A stretch of 64,000 nt of DNA from contig CM040452.1 of assembly GCA_022749755.1 (NCBI GenBank), positions 18,556,350-18,620,349 on the forward strand. Direction: 5' to 3'. The DNA comes from Azadirachta indica (taxonomy: Eukaryota > Streptophyta > Magnoliopsida > Sapindales > Meliaceae). How positions within the stretch are numbered: the stretch's first letter is position 1; each line of letters opens with the position of its first letter. The position numbers and the translations under genes were made by a program. The notes below the pieces were generated by a model. The model worked only from the letters and a program-made list of their open reading frames with translations, searched no databases and was not told where the DNA came from. This document shows positions 50,869-63,914 of the stretch, one piece after another.

Positions 50869-52146
50869 TGTAAATATAAATAAATATATATATATATATA
50901 AAATACACTAAACAGTTTTGACATACTGTTTAGCTTATAATCTTTTTCTTAGTTGTTATTTTGGATAAAAATTTCAACAGCTACAATTGAGTAGAAAAAC
51001 AAAATCTTGTATATTATTTCAAGAAAATAGGTTTTGACTCCATTCCATTTGGTTTAGAGAGAATAAATAGAAAATCGTTTTTTATTTATTATTTTTTTTT
51101 TCACTCACGTCCTTTCCTTCATTCTTTCAAATTTTTTTAACATTAAGACGACAGGAGTCTAATTTTATTTTCTTCCTTATATTTGATGCAAAATTAACAA
51201 TAAATAAACCCTTTTGATTAAAACAATAATTTGGAATGATATGATTGAATTAAATGAAAATCCGTATATAATTTATATACGAGCGGGAAAGTCATACTTA
51301 AAGTGGGCACAGCCGCACAGGCCACAGGGTATAAATCTTATAATTAATTTCATTGCTATATTATATATTTTTAAACAGTAGTAGTCATTATAATATCTTG
51401 TGAATTAATTTACTAAAATAAGAAAATAATTAATGACATTATTTTGGTGATCTGATCTCCATTAATATCACCCCCCACGATGTTTGTGATTGTAATTGAT
51501 CAATTATTTTCTTGATTAATTTTTTAATTATCTGGGCCTTGGTTTAGTGAAATTTATGTTCACGTGGAATCGACAAAAACATGAAAGTTTTATGTTCACA
51601 TGGATTCAACAATCATTGCTTTCTGTTTCTTCCTAGAGGTGGAGATGTTCCTCTTCCTCACACACACATCAAAATTGCACAATTTAATCCCATAATTAAT
51701 TGTTTCTTGTTCTTGTGAGATTTTGACATGCTAATTATGAGAGAATATTAAGTTAATTTGTTGGGCAGAAAATGGGTGACTCCGAATACTCTTCTTCTGA
51801 AGAGGATGTATGCTTCAGTTTTCTTTCAAAGGTATTGCTTTCGGCATAATTCATTGTTTTTTTTTATCTATTTTATGTCGAGAAATGTCAAGGGTAACAT
51901 GAGTGCAGTGCAACCCAACGAAGGAAAGCAAACTGCTCTGGTGAAGTAATTGCATGCTCACTCATCAAGGGATCATCATCAGGAAAGAGAAATGCAAAAG
52001 GTACGTAATCTTTAGATTATTGGAGTTGCTTAACTATTAATTTAGTTTACACAGTTCTTTAGCTCGCTTACAACTTTTGTTAATTTGAAACATTTTTATC
52101 CTAAGAACTGCAGCATCTAACCATAAAATAAAGCGCCGAAGGTAGC

Positions 52147-52960
52147 CTATGCAGACCGAGCTCTAAACCCACAGGAAATCCCGGGGAACAGGGGCTTCAA
52201 TGAAATAAAATATAGAGTCGGCCAACATGATCGGGAAAGCAAAGAAATGGCTAAAATTCTTTCCCTTATGGCAACGCTGATTGCCACATTCACTTTCAAA
52301 GTGAGCAGCTTTCACCGTCCGGCCGGGGTGGCTACAAAAACGATGGCCCAGATGAGGGCATTGTTGGAGATTTTAAGTTGATGGTGCAAAGAATAATATG
52401 GGAAACTCTCGAGACATGCATAAAGGCATCTTCCTTAAAGAAATTTTTGTCCCTCTCGGATGCAAATAGATTTTAATTTTACGATAATATTCTCTTCAAC
52501 ATATATCGACTGTTGGTTTTATAGGGGTGCATTTTTAAATATAGAACTTTTAAATAACATAAAGTCGATAATATTCTCTACGTATTTTTCATATATTAAA
52601 CTTAAAATATGACCTTTATTTATAAGTGTACATGTACATTTTCATTAGAACATGTCTTTCCATGTAGCTTTTCATTTATTAAGTCCTCTAAATATTTTGA
52701 AATATTATATATACAACAGGCATGCCACCAATAGTAAAGTAAGAAGAACAAGTTTCCAGGCACTTGTTATCACGGACGCCATTGCCATGACTGCCGCAGT
52801 TGCAATTTTCTTTCTGGACATTTTGGCGTAGCAAAAGTTAATCTTTCATGGACGCTCTTCCTTTGGCTTTTTCTTGACATGGGTGGTCGGACTTGTATCG
52901 ATGGCAGCAGCATTTATGACAGGATTGTTCATATATAGTTTTGTCCAGGCGCCATTGGCT
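52147..52960 (+). pseudogene. PGG-domain (ankyrin/ACD6-like) gene relic, unit 2
   Basis: Sister of the relic at 43919-44360. Recognisable pieces are KILSLMATLIATFTFKVSSF, GGYKNDGPDEG-like text, then, after an inserted solo LTR (52362-52718), FQALVITDAIAMTAAVAIF-like text. It contains stops in every frame. Confidence 0.6.
52362..52718. mobile_element. Copia-type solo LTR
   Basis: It starts TGTTGG and ends CAACA, with a perfect 5-base target duplication GGCAT (52357-52361 and 52719-52723). Length is 357 bases and no internal region remains. Unit 1 keeps the empty site (GAGGGCATGGCAAC near 44135), which proves this is an insertion. TGTTG...CAACA ends are typical of plant Copia elements. Confidence 0.88.
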
Positions 52961-53613
52961 GCGTTTTGCTCGTCAAATTTTATGTCTTCGCCCCCCATCT
53001 TGATCAATCAGCAGCGTCTCAGGTTCAAGTTGAAGTAATCTTTTGGCATTCGGCTTGCCAATGGTAAATATATTTCTTAAAATTAAAACCTTTAAATGAG
53101 TGCTAATTAGGGCGTTGCATGTCAAGAAGAAGACATTTTCCACTCCCCAACCCCCTTGGTCTACTCTTGATTTGTACTCAAAATTTCCCATGTCAAAAAC
53201 CAAAATTCTACCACGCAAATAATTGCATATACAGACGGACAAATTGCTTCTGTACTCCGATGACTACATTAATTTTGATTCTTGATTCATTCCCTTCATC
53301 AATAAGATGACTACTAGCTCAATGAATCCCACAGAAATATAAAGTGTAGTATGCAAAGAAGGATATCTTCGTAATTTCCTTTCTGAATGGGTTTAAACTT
53401 TTGGATTAGAACAAATGGGTTCATTCTCGGAACATCCTTTTCGAGGGGTCATTCTCGGAACAAATGGGTTTAAACTCTGCTCAATAAATGACAAAAACCC
53501 GCACAAAATGGGGAAGGAGGGGGAAGAAAGCACGAGGAAACAGTGACTCCCCAACGTACACGAGAACTCACAAATTCGTGTTGGTGTCTCTAAAACAAGC
53601 TGAATCAAATGCA

Positions 53614-56600
53614 ATGCCAACGTCAGCAAAGATTCTAAGCTCGTTTTTCCGTTCAGGACGCAAAATCTCCGCCACAACTAAACCCTCTCTTGTAACATTG
53701 AGCGGCGCCGCCACCGAGGACTTGCCTTTGAAACAGTTCGTCTCAGCTCTCCAGGCTCAACCTTCGACTCCTTCCACTTCCGTCCCCAAATGCTCAGATA
53801 AGCCTCTGAAACCCAGAACTTCTCCCGCAACGAAACCGGCCATTGAATTAAGCCTTCCCACCTCGGAACTAGAAGGGGATTCTGGTATTCTTTTTTTTTT
53901 TTTTCTCTGTCATAATCCTATGCTTGTTTCTCTTGTGACTTCTCTCGAGAAAATATAATATCTGTTTTTTCTTTATTTTTTAGTCAACTAGCTTAAAAAG
54001 CCTTTAATGTTTGAAAGCTTTTTGTGCTCGATATTACTTCAGTATGATATGTGACGGGAGTTCGGTTGTGAAGTTAAATGTTTGGTTGGTGAGAAAGTTG
54101 AGGAAATGAATAGGAAAGAAAATTTCGGATTTGTCTTTGCTGTTGTTTTCTTTTCTGGGTGGTTAAGGGCGTAGTGGAGGGCTTTGCCTTATTGTTGATT
54201 TATTTATTTATTGATTTTTAATGATGTTTTGGCAGCCAATTAAAGGGGACATGTTAGTAATTGATTTTACTTTAACGTGTTGAATGCAGATAATTCGACC
54301 ACAAAGCTGAAAACAGAGATATATTCTATACTAAGAGGTATCTTTATATGGACTTCAGTATATGTATCATATGCGAATTTGCGTCTTCTAATTAGTTATT
54401 TGCAATTGGAGGACTTAACAACTAACAATTGAGTTCCAATTAAGTGCAGGACTCCCTTTTGGCAACTATATATTTGTCTGTAGTTTAATCTACATTTGGG
54501 GAAGAATATTTTAGAAAGTTTATACTATGTAATGTAATTTATACATTAAAATTGATTTGAAAGTGTTCTCTTTTCTTTCAGAATATGCCAATGTTTAATT
54601 TTGAAATCTGATTTCTATTAACTTAAATCGATAGTTTGTGCCTTTCCAAAAAAAAAAAAAATTGAGAGTTTGTGTCTCATAAATTGGAAATTGTTTTGTT
54701 TATTACCATCTATCACAGATGCTGATTCAGTTAGTTTACCTGACTCAAGAGGGTTACAAAGTGAGAAACTTTTAGAGGAAATATTGGAGATACCATGGAT
54801 TTCTACAAGGTCTGATAATAATGTATCCTCACATCGAAGAGAAATTTGGCGTGAAAGGAAACAAAAATGGGTTTTCTGTAAGGGCCAAAATCGTCGTTTT
54901 AACCGGATAGCCAAGATTTGTGCAAATCAATTGGGGACTGGAGCTACTATTGAAATATTTGGTAAATTTGGACGAGAAACTGGTGTGAAAGAATATAATG
55001 CATTGATGGGGATCTGCATAGAGAAGGCTAGGACATGCGATGATGAAGATGTTGCAATAGAAGAAATTTGCAAGGCTCTTCAAGTCTTTAATTTTATGAA
55101 GGAGAAGGGGTTTCAGCTGGAAGAGGAAACTTATGGTCCTCTTCTTACGTATTTCATAGACAAGGGTATGATAGAAGAGTTCCACATTTTCTGTGAAAAT
55201 ATCAATAATGGAAATTCTAGCTCGGTTCCAAGATTAGGTTACTATGAGATGTTGCTATGGATCAAAGCAAATGCTGAAGAAAAGATCCGTGAACTTTGTA
55301 ATCACATTGCAGCTGATAATGAGGGAGATTATTTCTGTTTTCGAGGTATATAGTTCATATTCTAGCTGACTTTATAATTTTGGCTTATTTCTGCCATTTT
55401 TTTTTAGTTTTTGAAATTCTTGTTTGGATTCTCTGTTAATGTTATTATGCTTAGCTAGCTTGATAGAGTAGCTAATGGTTGACTGTTGTATGTTTTATCA
55501 TTTTTGTTCATATTCTATCCCAAAAAGATTAAGATATTTCTATTGATATATATGTTTATGACATTCTTTCTTGCACTAGAATGTCACTTCATGGTATAAT
55601 TAACTCCACTAATTTTTCACTACTAAGACCTCACAATATTCAACCTTGTATTGCAGAGAACTATTTGTTAGCTCTTTGTGAAAGTGACCATAAAGATTAC
55701 CTTTTGCAACTTATGGAGAATATAGACATAACAAAAATTTCATCATTGGACCGTGTGGCAAGTATTTTTAAATCATTCGGGAGACTGCTACTGGAGTCCT
55801 ACGCAGAGAAGCACCTTTTGGCGTTCAAAACATCTGGTATATTCATTTATACTTTCATTTGTTGGTGATCCTTTCATTTTCCTTGGTGCAGAAATTTCTA
55901 TGCTAATTCATCAATAAAGTTCAATGATACTGGATGAGAAGGGTAAAGAGCCACTAGATCCATTGTAGAAAATCTGACCTGATCGCAGAAGCAAGTCTTC
56001 TGCTGCTGTATGTGACTAAAAATGAAATTGTGTTTGGAGGCTTAACATAAAGTTCTGTAGATTAAAAAGAAAAGTGGGCATTGTACCTAGGGGCATCAGA
56101 GCCTGAGGAAAAAATGCGCCACATTACGCAATAGAAAGTAGAATGAATTCTTCACTAGTCACAGCCTGTGGAAGGGAAATATATAAACTCATAACAGTTG
56201 GTGGACCAGTAAGTTCGGTTACAAAGTAACCTTGTCGGGCAAGACTGTTATGAGTCAAAAGATCTGCAAACTTGGCCAATTTAATTCAGCTGCTGGGATA
56301 AACTTGTAAACGACTGCATTGGCCTTGACTGGATAATTGCAAAAATGACTGTGTAATAAGATATATTAGCGGTATCCTTTGTTGTTTCTGAGTATAGAAG
56401 AGAGACTTAAATACTGTGATGTATAATCTAGTCAGTTTCTAAGTTTTGCCATTGGGAGCTAGCCAAGACTTTTGCATCATTTATCTTGATGGAATACTAG
56501 TAATGCACTTTATTGTAGAGATTTGTTTGTTGATGTGCTTGGACAAATGTCATTCATATTGAAGATTATAACTTCTAAAGGTTTCTTCATAGTCTATAGT

Positions 56601-59600
56601 ATTTTAAATGTTAAGATAAACAATTCCGAAGCAATTATGTTAAGCTTCATGCTTTCCTGAGTAACTGATAAGGTGTACTCCACATTGTCTCTTCTGATAC
56701 TGATGACATGCCTTGCATATGTACTTTGTTAAAATTAAGTTTTGTAAAAAATTTTGTATTTTGGTTCTCTATTAGATAGAGAATATGTGATCTAGTGGAA
56801 TACATAAATTTTTGGAATCTGTAATAGATGGAGAATGTGTAAGATATGTTGGAAGACTAGGCACGCTCATGTTCTTAACAGTTTTGTGCATTCTGTGCTT
56901 GGTAAAATTGCAGATCATGGAGCAAAGAATGTCTCAAATCTCATCTTTAGCTACAGCACTGGCATTCCAAATTTAGCGGTGAGGAATTTCTCATGTGCTG
57001 TTGTTAAGGTCCTAGAGTCGATGATTATATGACTCCACATGCTGTTTGCTTTTTGTGAAAAACTTCAATCTGCTATATATTTTCGTTTCAATGTTGCTTT
57101 AGTTATTGGTGTATAATAGTAACATGATTTTCAAGAGATTCTGAGTTGATTGATGTAAGAGGGATGGTATGGGAAGAAAAAGGCAAATAGTTTCTTTTTG
57201 GTGTTACTGTTCATGGGTAATGTAGCCACATCTCTATAGCAGTTTTTTGCCAAAGCAAGGCAGATATCTTCATGGTAAACAAAAGTATGTGAATGTTAGG
57301 AGTTGGATAACAGATTTTTAGTCTAGGATAATAGCTTGTTGACAGTGATCAGCATCTATTTTTCAGGTTGCACAAGTTCCTTATGAATTTTAATTGTATC
57401 TAATTTAAGTATTTAACAACTATTTTGCTCTCACACCTGAGCAAATTTACAAAAAAGTAACCAACTCTTTATTATCTGTTTTAATGCAGATTTTCTTCCC
57501 TCTTTTTAAGGTCTCTTGACATGTATTGTTGTCATTGAAGGTTGAAGATATTGTTATAAAATTCAAAGACATGCATGCCAAGCTGGAGTTCACACCTTCA
57601 TCTGCCTCATACGAGAAGCTAATTCTTTTTTGTTGTGATTTACACAAGGTACAACTCAATATTCTTTAGTAGAATGAGAAATTTGACCAATTATGGGAAA
57701 ATGGATTGAAAGGTTGAAGAAATTTAATACAACCTTTTTGGATAGAATGTGATGTGAATTGTTAAAAATGGTTCCTCCTCTCTCATTTTGGTATTTAAGT
57801 TATCTAATTTCTTAATGATACGTTTTTTGGATATTTATTTCTAAATTTAAAAACTAGTAATTTGATTTATCTTTATTTAGGTGCATGTGGCTCTTGACAT
57901 AGTTGATCAAATGTTTGAAGGAGGATTGACTCCATCCACTGACACAGTAAATTCGATATTGCATGCTAGTGAAGATAGCTATGAGTATAATTTGGTATGT
58001 TTGGTTGATTCTATCTTTTCTTTTCTTGTATATTATCTTCTATTTGGATATAAGCATCTTAGACTTCAAGTCAATAGCATGTATTCTTAATGTACAAATG
58101 TGATTTTAATTCCTTAAATTGCTGACAATATGCATAGGATTGTCTATGATGATCATGTACAAGATTAATGAACTAACGAGAAGATCATCCAAGGCAATCT
58201 TTTTTAATATAAGGGCCTTTTTACACCCATTTTCCGATACAGAAATGAATTAAAGATGGTTAAAATGGGAGATTTTGCTACAAAACAGATTTCTATAAAG
58301 TTGATGTTATGCTAATATTAATCCAATTGAGACCTTTGACCATCAAAATGTTGATATAGACCTAAACCAATGTACTTGTGTTACAAACTAGGCATTTGTC
58401 TTTCTCTTGCTTTTTGCAGCTGATCTCTAGATGTCAGTATGTTAGTGTACTTAGCTTACGTTCTTCTTGTGACAGACATAGCCAGATTATTCATGGATAT
58501 CTTTGCTTATTAGTTCATTATACTTTAGTTTACCATTTGAAACTACTCTGTGAATCCATTTACATGAAAAAGTTGGGTTTTTTATGCTTTGTTCTTAAAA
58601 ACTGGAAAACCATCATCTTTTTGTTTTTTATTTTCTTCTGGGAACTAACAGGTCATAGAGAAGACATCCTCCATAAATCTTTACTCTGGAATTGATGCTT
58701 TTATAGGGATCATCACCAAATTAGAGCTTGATACTCTGTGAGTATTGCAATTGGGAACTGTTGGCTTAGTTGTTCTATTAATGGCTATGTTGAACATTAT
58801 GACCCCATGGCCAAAAGGAGATCACTTTCATTAGCATAAAATTTGATTCAGAAATATCTCATGGCCAAAAGGAGAGCACTTCCACCAGCTTAAAATTTGA
58901 TCCAAAAAGATCTCATGGCTGAAAGGAGAGCACTTTCAGTGTTTAAATTTTGGTTCAAAAAGCTTGTTGCTGGCTAAACTGATGACAAGAAGAGGCTCAG
59001 GATACTGACATTAGTAATTTATGACTTTTCTTCAATGTTACATGGCATATGGTTATGGTTGAGGAATGGAAATGGAAACATTTTATGCCATTTAGGTCCT
59101 ATTTATTTTTTTACCGAAATCTGAATATAATTATTCAGATGTCTAAAAATCGTTTGTTTTTTAACTTATGTCTCAATATTTATTAAAAATATTTGAATAT
59201 AATTAAGTTAAAAATTTTAACTTAAATTCAAATAATTAAATGTCTGAATAATTTAAATATTTTATTTGTCAATAATATCTTTAATTTATTACTTAACATT
59301 TATTTATGTCAACATAGTTAATATATTAGTTTAAGATTTTTTAAGTCATATATGTCAATATATCAGTTTCAAATTTATTATTTTTATAAAAACAAATAAC
59401 TTAACATTTATATTCAGACATTTAAGGTAAAAATAAAATATATCAGTCAAATTCAGATTTCGGTCGAATTCAGATTTCAGTCATGTTCAGACTTCAGACA
59501 GAAGAAAAAAAAAAAAAAACACTACCTTACTCTGGGATTGGGGATGTGGAGGTATCTTAATCAGATTTTATAGATTTCTTTATTAGAGGTTGGTATGTGA

Positions 59601-62600
59601 TAATCTATAAAATGTGATATTGTCTTTCAGTGCCTCTTTAGAAAAGCACAAATGGGAGTGAACCGACCATGTCTAGAATCAAGTGGTCCTGAATTATAGT
59701 GGAATACAGTGAATTCTGATAACCGGCTTAATTAGTCTGATTATTGCCATAGTACAGCTCTCAGCTGGTATGTCACATTAATCTGAAGACTGCATTACAA
59801 AGAGATAGAACCAAATAAGATGGGTTGGGCATGGAGCTAAGTTTTCTGCAAATATTAGCTCATTGCTTTACTCTTTTTCACTACCAATTATAATACCTTT
59901 TAATGTAATTTGAGTTGCATTAGGCTGTGTTTTTATTGAATTAGCAAATACAAATTGGTGCATGATTAATCTGAACTCTTGTTTCAATCCTTTTCCATTG
60001 TGTTTGATTTATAATATATTGATCTTAGTCTTTTTTCTTCATTTTTCCCTTTTATCTAATTTTAAGGTACGGCGAATCTACTCAATGGTCTGCCACCATA
60101 ACCTGAAGCCAAATAGCGAGACCTTCAGAAGCATGATCAGTTTAAGTGTTAAAATGAAAGATGTAAGTCGCTAAGGGTATCCAGATTCTGTTGAATTTTT
60201 TCTTCTCTCATTGTCTTCTAGTTTACCTTATGCGAAATCTGCATTCCATGTGATTGAAACCTTATACCAGTTTATGTGACACTTCTCTCTTTTAATGCAG
60301 TTTGATGGTGCATATGGGATGCTTGATGATTTGAAGGAAATGAATTTGATGCCAACTGCCAACATGTACAATGCTATAATGTTGGGATATTTTCGAAAGG
60401 TGATTTCTGTACCTTGTTTTAGGCTTTAGCTCTTCTGTTTTTAATTATTTTTTGTTACAACAAACCAGAAAATTTATTGAATTAAAAAGAAATTACAAAA
60501 TAGTGGACCAGTTGTCCAAAAAGAAACATTACAATGGAGAAAGCAACCCAGAACAGAAGTATCATCTGGCAACAGCTTTCCTATTATGATGAATAAGAAA
60601 GAGAGAAATCCCCTTAAATTCAATAGAAATTGATGCCCAAAGAGGGCCAAGGAAATGCATTTATCCCAAAAGAAATCACAGCCTTCCTTTTTAGCATATT
60701 CAAAAATCCTTCTCTTTTTTATTATGTCTCCTATTTTTCTTTGATTGTGTTTTGACTTACTGCATCACTAAATGCTTTGTAGAAAGACATGCAAGGTGCA
60801 TTAATGGTACTCAAACAAATGGAAGCTGCCAATGTGAAACCTGATTCTCAAACTTTCAGCTATTTGATACTCAATTGCAGCAGTGAAGAAGATATTATTA
60901 AGGTAGTTTAAGAAGTGTTTTTTTTCAAAGTTCTTGTTGTGCCTTTGTCTAAAAAGGACATTATTCTTATTCATAACTGTGCTCATGCAGTCCTTGAGGG
61001 TAAACTTAATTTAGTTTTCTTTTATACAAAAGATGGATTTCACGGTAAGTGATTTAATAATCTGGTTATTTATTGTAGTATTATGAAGAACTGAAATCCT
61101 CCGGAGTTCAAGTTACAAAGCATGTCTTCATGGCACTTATTAATGCATATGCAACTTGTGGAGAGTTTGAGAAGGCAAAACAGGTACTCATGCATTTTGT
61201 GTTTATCATCTTCTTTACTCCCATCTTCCAGTAGGAACAGAGACAGACGAGACATTATCAGTGACAAAAAAAACTTACTCCTGATTAGTGATTGTTATAT
61301 GCTAGACCTACCTGCATGATTTTGATTTGCTTTTATATTATTAGGATATAACTTCTTTACTCACCATATTGATGGTATTCATTTTGGGTAGTATTATAAG
61401 CCGATAAGGGAACCCGAGCCTAAAAACATTAATCTTCCATGAATTTCCATAGATCTTGAAATCCGTTTTGCATTCTTGATTAATTTCATTTGATAGTAGG
61501 CAAAATGCATAGTGTATCTCTTTAAAATTTGATAATAAAATGAGCTGAAAGTAGCAGGGAGAACTTTAGAATTCTATTGATTAGATTATCTTTCCTGGCC
61601 ATCCAAATCAATCTTTTATGAAATAAATTTCACCTCTTTTTCTACTAGCCTTTTCTGAATTTCGCTTTTTATGCCCTTCCCTTATCTAGTCTCGTCAATG
61701 TTACTTTTTCTGCAAATGTATTACATCCTCTTTAATCATTTTATATTTCTGACACTGCAAACATACAAGGATGCAGTATCCACTTTTCCGTAAGATTATC
61801 CTTTTTCTTTTTGTTACGCGGTTTGTCAATTAACCTTTTTCATACTTCAAGCCTTTTTTATCTTGTGCTCAGATTCATATTGCTGGTCTTAATATAGAAT
61901 ATAACATTCTTTTTATTCCTCAAAGGTATCTTTAGATATAGTTGCTAATTTTAATGTTCTTTTAAGATACTTTAATTTCCTTAAGCATTTTCGCACAATT
62001 AGAACACCACAAACCTTGTTTTTTCAAGTCATGATATTTCAATTACTGTTTGCTTTTGTATATATTGTGCATTGTTTGATATGACATTTTTTCCTTGATG
62101 ATCTGATAGATACTATTTTCCATGATAGGTTGTCTTAGACCAAGAGATACCAGTTAAAAGCCTTAGTGAAATGAAAAGTGTACTTGTCTCAGCTCTTGCA
62201 TCAAATGGACGAGTGTCTGAGGCGCTCAGCATTTATGAAGAAATCAAGCAAGCTGGATGTTGCTTGGATTCTAGAGCAGCCATATCTATTATTGTAAGTT
62301 TTGCAGACATATGTTTAGCATTATATATTTTATCATTGCAATGACATTATCTGTTTCTGTCTTAGGAGCATCTGAACTCTGAAGGAGAGTTAAGTAGGAC
62401 GGTTCAGTTACTGGAGGAATTGCATGATCTAGACCATTGGGTTGATGGTTGCTGCAGACTTATCTTGCAATCTATTCGATTTAAGAATTTAAGGTTGTGG
62501 AAATTCAATTGATGGTTGATACAATATTCTTTGTTTTCTTGAAAATTTATATAATTTCCCCAGTTTGCACATATTGATTTTTTCTTTTTCTGTTTTATTC

Positions 62601-63643
62601 TAGTTATGCCATGGATTTGCTCAAGCAACTCAAGGATAAAGTCAAGAATGATGAAATGACAATGGAAAATCATTTTACTGAGGTTTGCTCTTGCTCTTGT
62701 TCTCACTTGTGTGAGAAAGAATATGAACAACTTGCTTAACACTGGAGTCTGTCTTGGCCATTAGTATTATTGTTGGTGAAGGCATTCTTTAGCAAATATA
62801 GCTGTCAGGCATTTTGGTTTGGCAAACTTTTTAAGTACTTAGGTGTTCCCATTTGTATCCAAGGGGTTGGGTTGAGTGTTAACGGAGCCTTGGATTCAAA
62901 CAAGAGGTTAGGAATTCAAAACCCCTTTGACAGGATTTGGGATATACATATCCCACAAGTTTCTTGACTATTAACATTGTAGGGTTTAAAACCTGATGAC
63001 ACAGAGAGTTCAAGGTATTTTGGGATACTAAAAGAAAAAGGAATACTGTAACTTGATACTCGGCCCAACTTCATCATACTTTCATGAACTGACTTGATGA
63101 ACCTTCTATTTCTTGCTTTTGTTATTACAATCGACTAGGTATTCTGCCAAATTGCCGACACAGACCCACCCGATGTGCAGATTGGCCTAGACATGCTTCA
63201 GTTCATTAAGCATGAACTTGGCCTTTCTCCATCGCGAAAATGTCTGGATTTTCTCCTTGGTGCGTGCGTGAATGCCAGAGATTTGCAAAGTTCACATTTG
63301 ATTTGGAAGGAATATAAGGAAGCCGGTCTGCCCTACAATGTTTTGAGTTATTTATGGTAAATGATGCCTGTTCTTTGGTCTTATGTTTGTCTCCCTTGGC
63401 CATGAATTGTAAAATTAACTTTGAATACAAGAGTACAGAAGCTGATCTCTCTCCCTCACGATATTTTATTATCCAATTGTTTGCAGGATGTATAAGGCCT
63501 TTTTGGCTTCAGGCAATCTTAAATCTGCAAGCAAACTATTAAATAAAATGCCAAAAGACGATCCCCATGTTCGATCTGTCGTCCAAGCATGCAAGCAAAT
63601 ATACATCAAGTCTGCTCCATCAAGAATAAAGAAGAGCGACTGA
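53614..63643 (+). CDS. Mitochondrial-type pentatricopeptide repeat protein (At4g04790/At4g21880-like), 16 exons
   Basis: Exons: 53614-53884, 54290-54337, 54719-55345, 55657-55836, 56914-56978, 57541-57648, 57881-57994, 60067-60162, 60301-60399, 60783-60902, 61079-61183, 62129-62293, 62366-62493, 62604-62682, 63139-63356 and 63487-63643. They join in frame to 859 residues with no stop. The N-terminus (MPTSAKILSSFFRSGRK) is Arg/Ser/Lys-rich, as expected for a mitochondrial presequence; an in-frame ATG at 53488 would add 42 residues lacking that character. PPR helices are clear in the C-terminal half, for example GAYGMLDDLKEMNLMPTANM, GALMVLKQMEAANVKPDSQT and HVFMALINAYATCGEFEKAK. PPR proteins bind organellar RNA; the exact target is unknown. 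Six consecutive exons (6-11) are 32-40 codons long in phase 0, about one repeat each. The naming rests on memory of homologs. Exons 1-4 are duplicated upstream as a pseudogene. Confidence 0.92.
56001..56913. other. Distal part of PPR intron 4, single copy
   Basis: Right of the duplication edge, the rest of intron 4 has no coding content that I can recognise. Its 3' end (AAAATTGCAG) precedes exon 5. Confidence 0.6.
58805..58965. repeat. 54-bp minisatellite, three copies, in PPR intron 7
   Basis: ATGGCCAAAAGGAGA or a close variant recurs at 58807, 58861 and 58915, an exact 54-base period, each followed by CACTT and a TAAAATTTGAT-like segment. Confidence 0.85.
59094..59528. mobile_element. Possible hAT-like MITE in PPR intron 7
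   Basis: The left end (AGGTCCTATTTATTTTTTTA...CTGAATAT) and the complement of the right end (AAGGTAGTGTTTTTT...TCTGAACATG) share AGGT, a T-rich run and paired TCTGAA words in similar order. Interior is AT-rich and non-coding. No 8-base target duplication was found, so the call is weak. Confidence 0.3.
60450..60720 (-). mobile_element. Possible retroelement-derived fragment in PPR intron 9
   Basis: Read on the minus strand it gives KRRIFEYAKKEGCDFFWDKC and FLLNLRGFLSFLL, then an AATAAATTTTCTGG-like tail. Text of this kind recurs in plant genomes and may be the 3' end of a retroposed or LINE-related sequence; I cannot name the source. Confidence 0.2.
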
Positions 63644-63914
63644 TTGAAATATACAAAATTTATTCTGTACACAAGAAGAAAATGAGAAGACTTGCGATTC
63701 TGACTAGTCTTCTTCATTGATTAATCCTTGTAAACAAGGTCACCGTATACGATTATATTGTTGTATATCAGTTAATTAATTCATATTCTTTTCAAAAATA
63801 TTAGTTTTTGCTATGAATTCTCAAACATTGCAGATTACAAAGTGATACAACATGGTAAAGTGCAATAATATAAGATTACATGGAAGATGAATGTACATTA
63901 TTTCTACCATAGTA
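63644..63914. other. Convergent 3' spacer
   Basis: Only 271 bases separate the PPR stop codon from the stop codon of the minus-strand gene at the window edge, so their 3' UTRs probably meet or overlap. Confidence 0.6.

Larger units (their letters stand above)
47406..56000. repeat. Tandem segmental duplication, unit 2
   Basis: Direct repeat of unit 1. The junction reads GTCTT|CTTCCAGAG; the unit 1 left edge reads ACATT|CTTCCAGAG and the unit 2 right edge GTCTT|CTGCTG, so a TCTTC/CTTC microhomology lies at the breakpoints. Unit 2 carries its own insertions (48137-49012, 49033-50868, 52362-52718) and lacks the gag-only LTR element. Confidence 0.92.

Noticed and set aside
58378..58695. 105-codon open frame in PPR intron 7, with an AG-GTCATAGAG acceptor-like site inside
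   Set aside because: Composition is hydrophobic and T-rich, and joining exon 7 directly to exon 8 keeps the frame and gives the expected PPR text, so it is not needed as an exon.
62830..62970. Possible SINE (GGATTCAAAC and GGAATTCAAAACCCC words)
   Set aside because: Lacks a clear tRNA-like head and tail; lies in intron 14 of the PPR gene.
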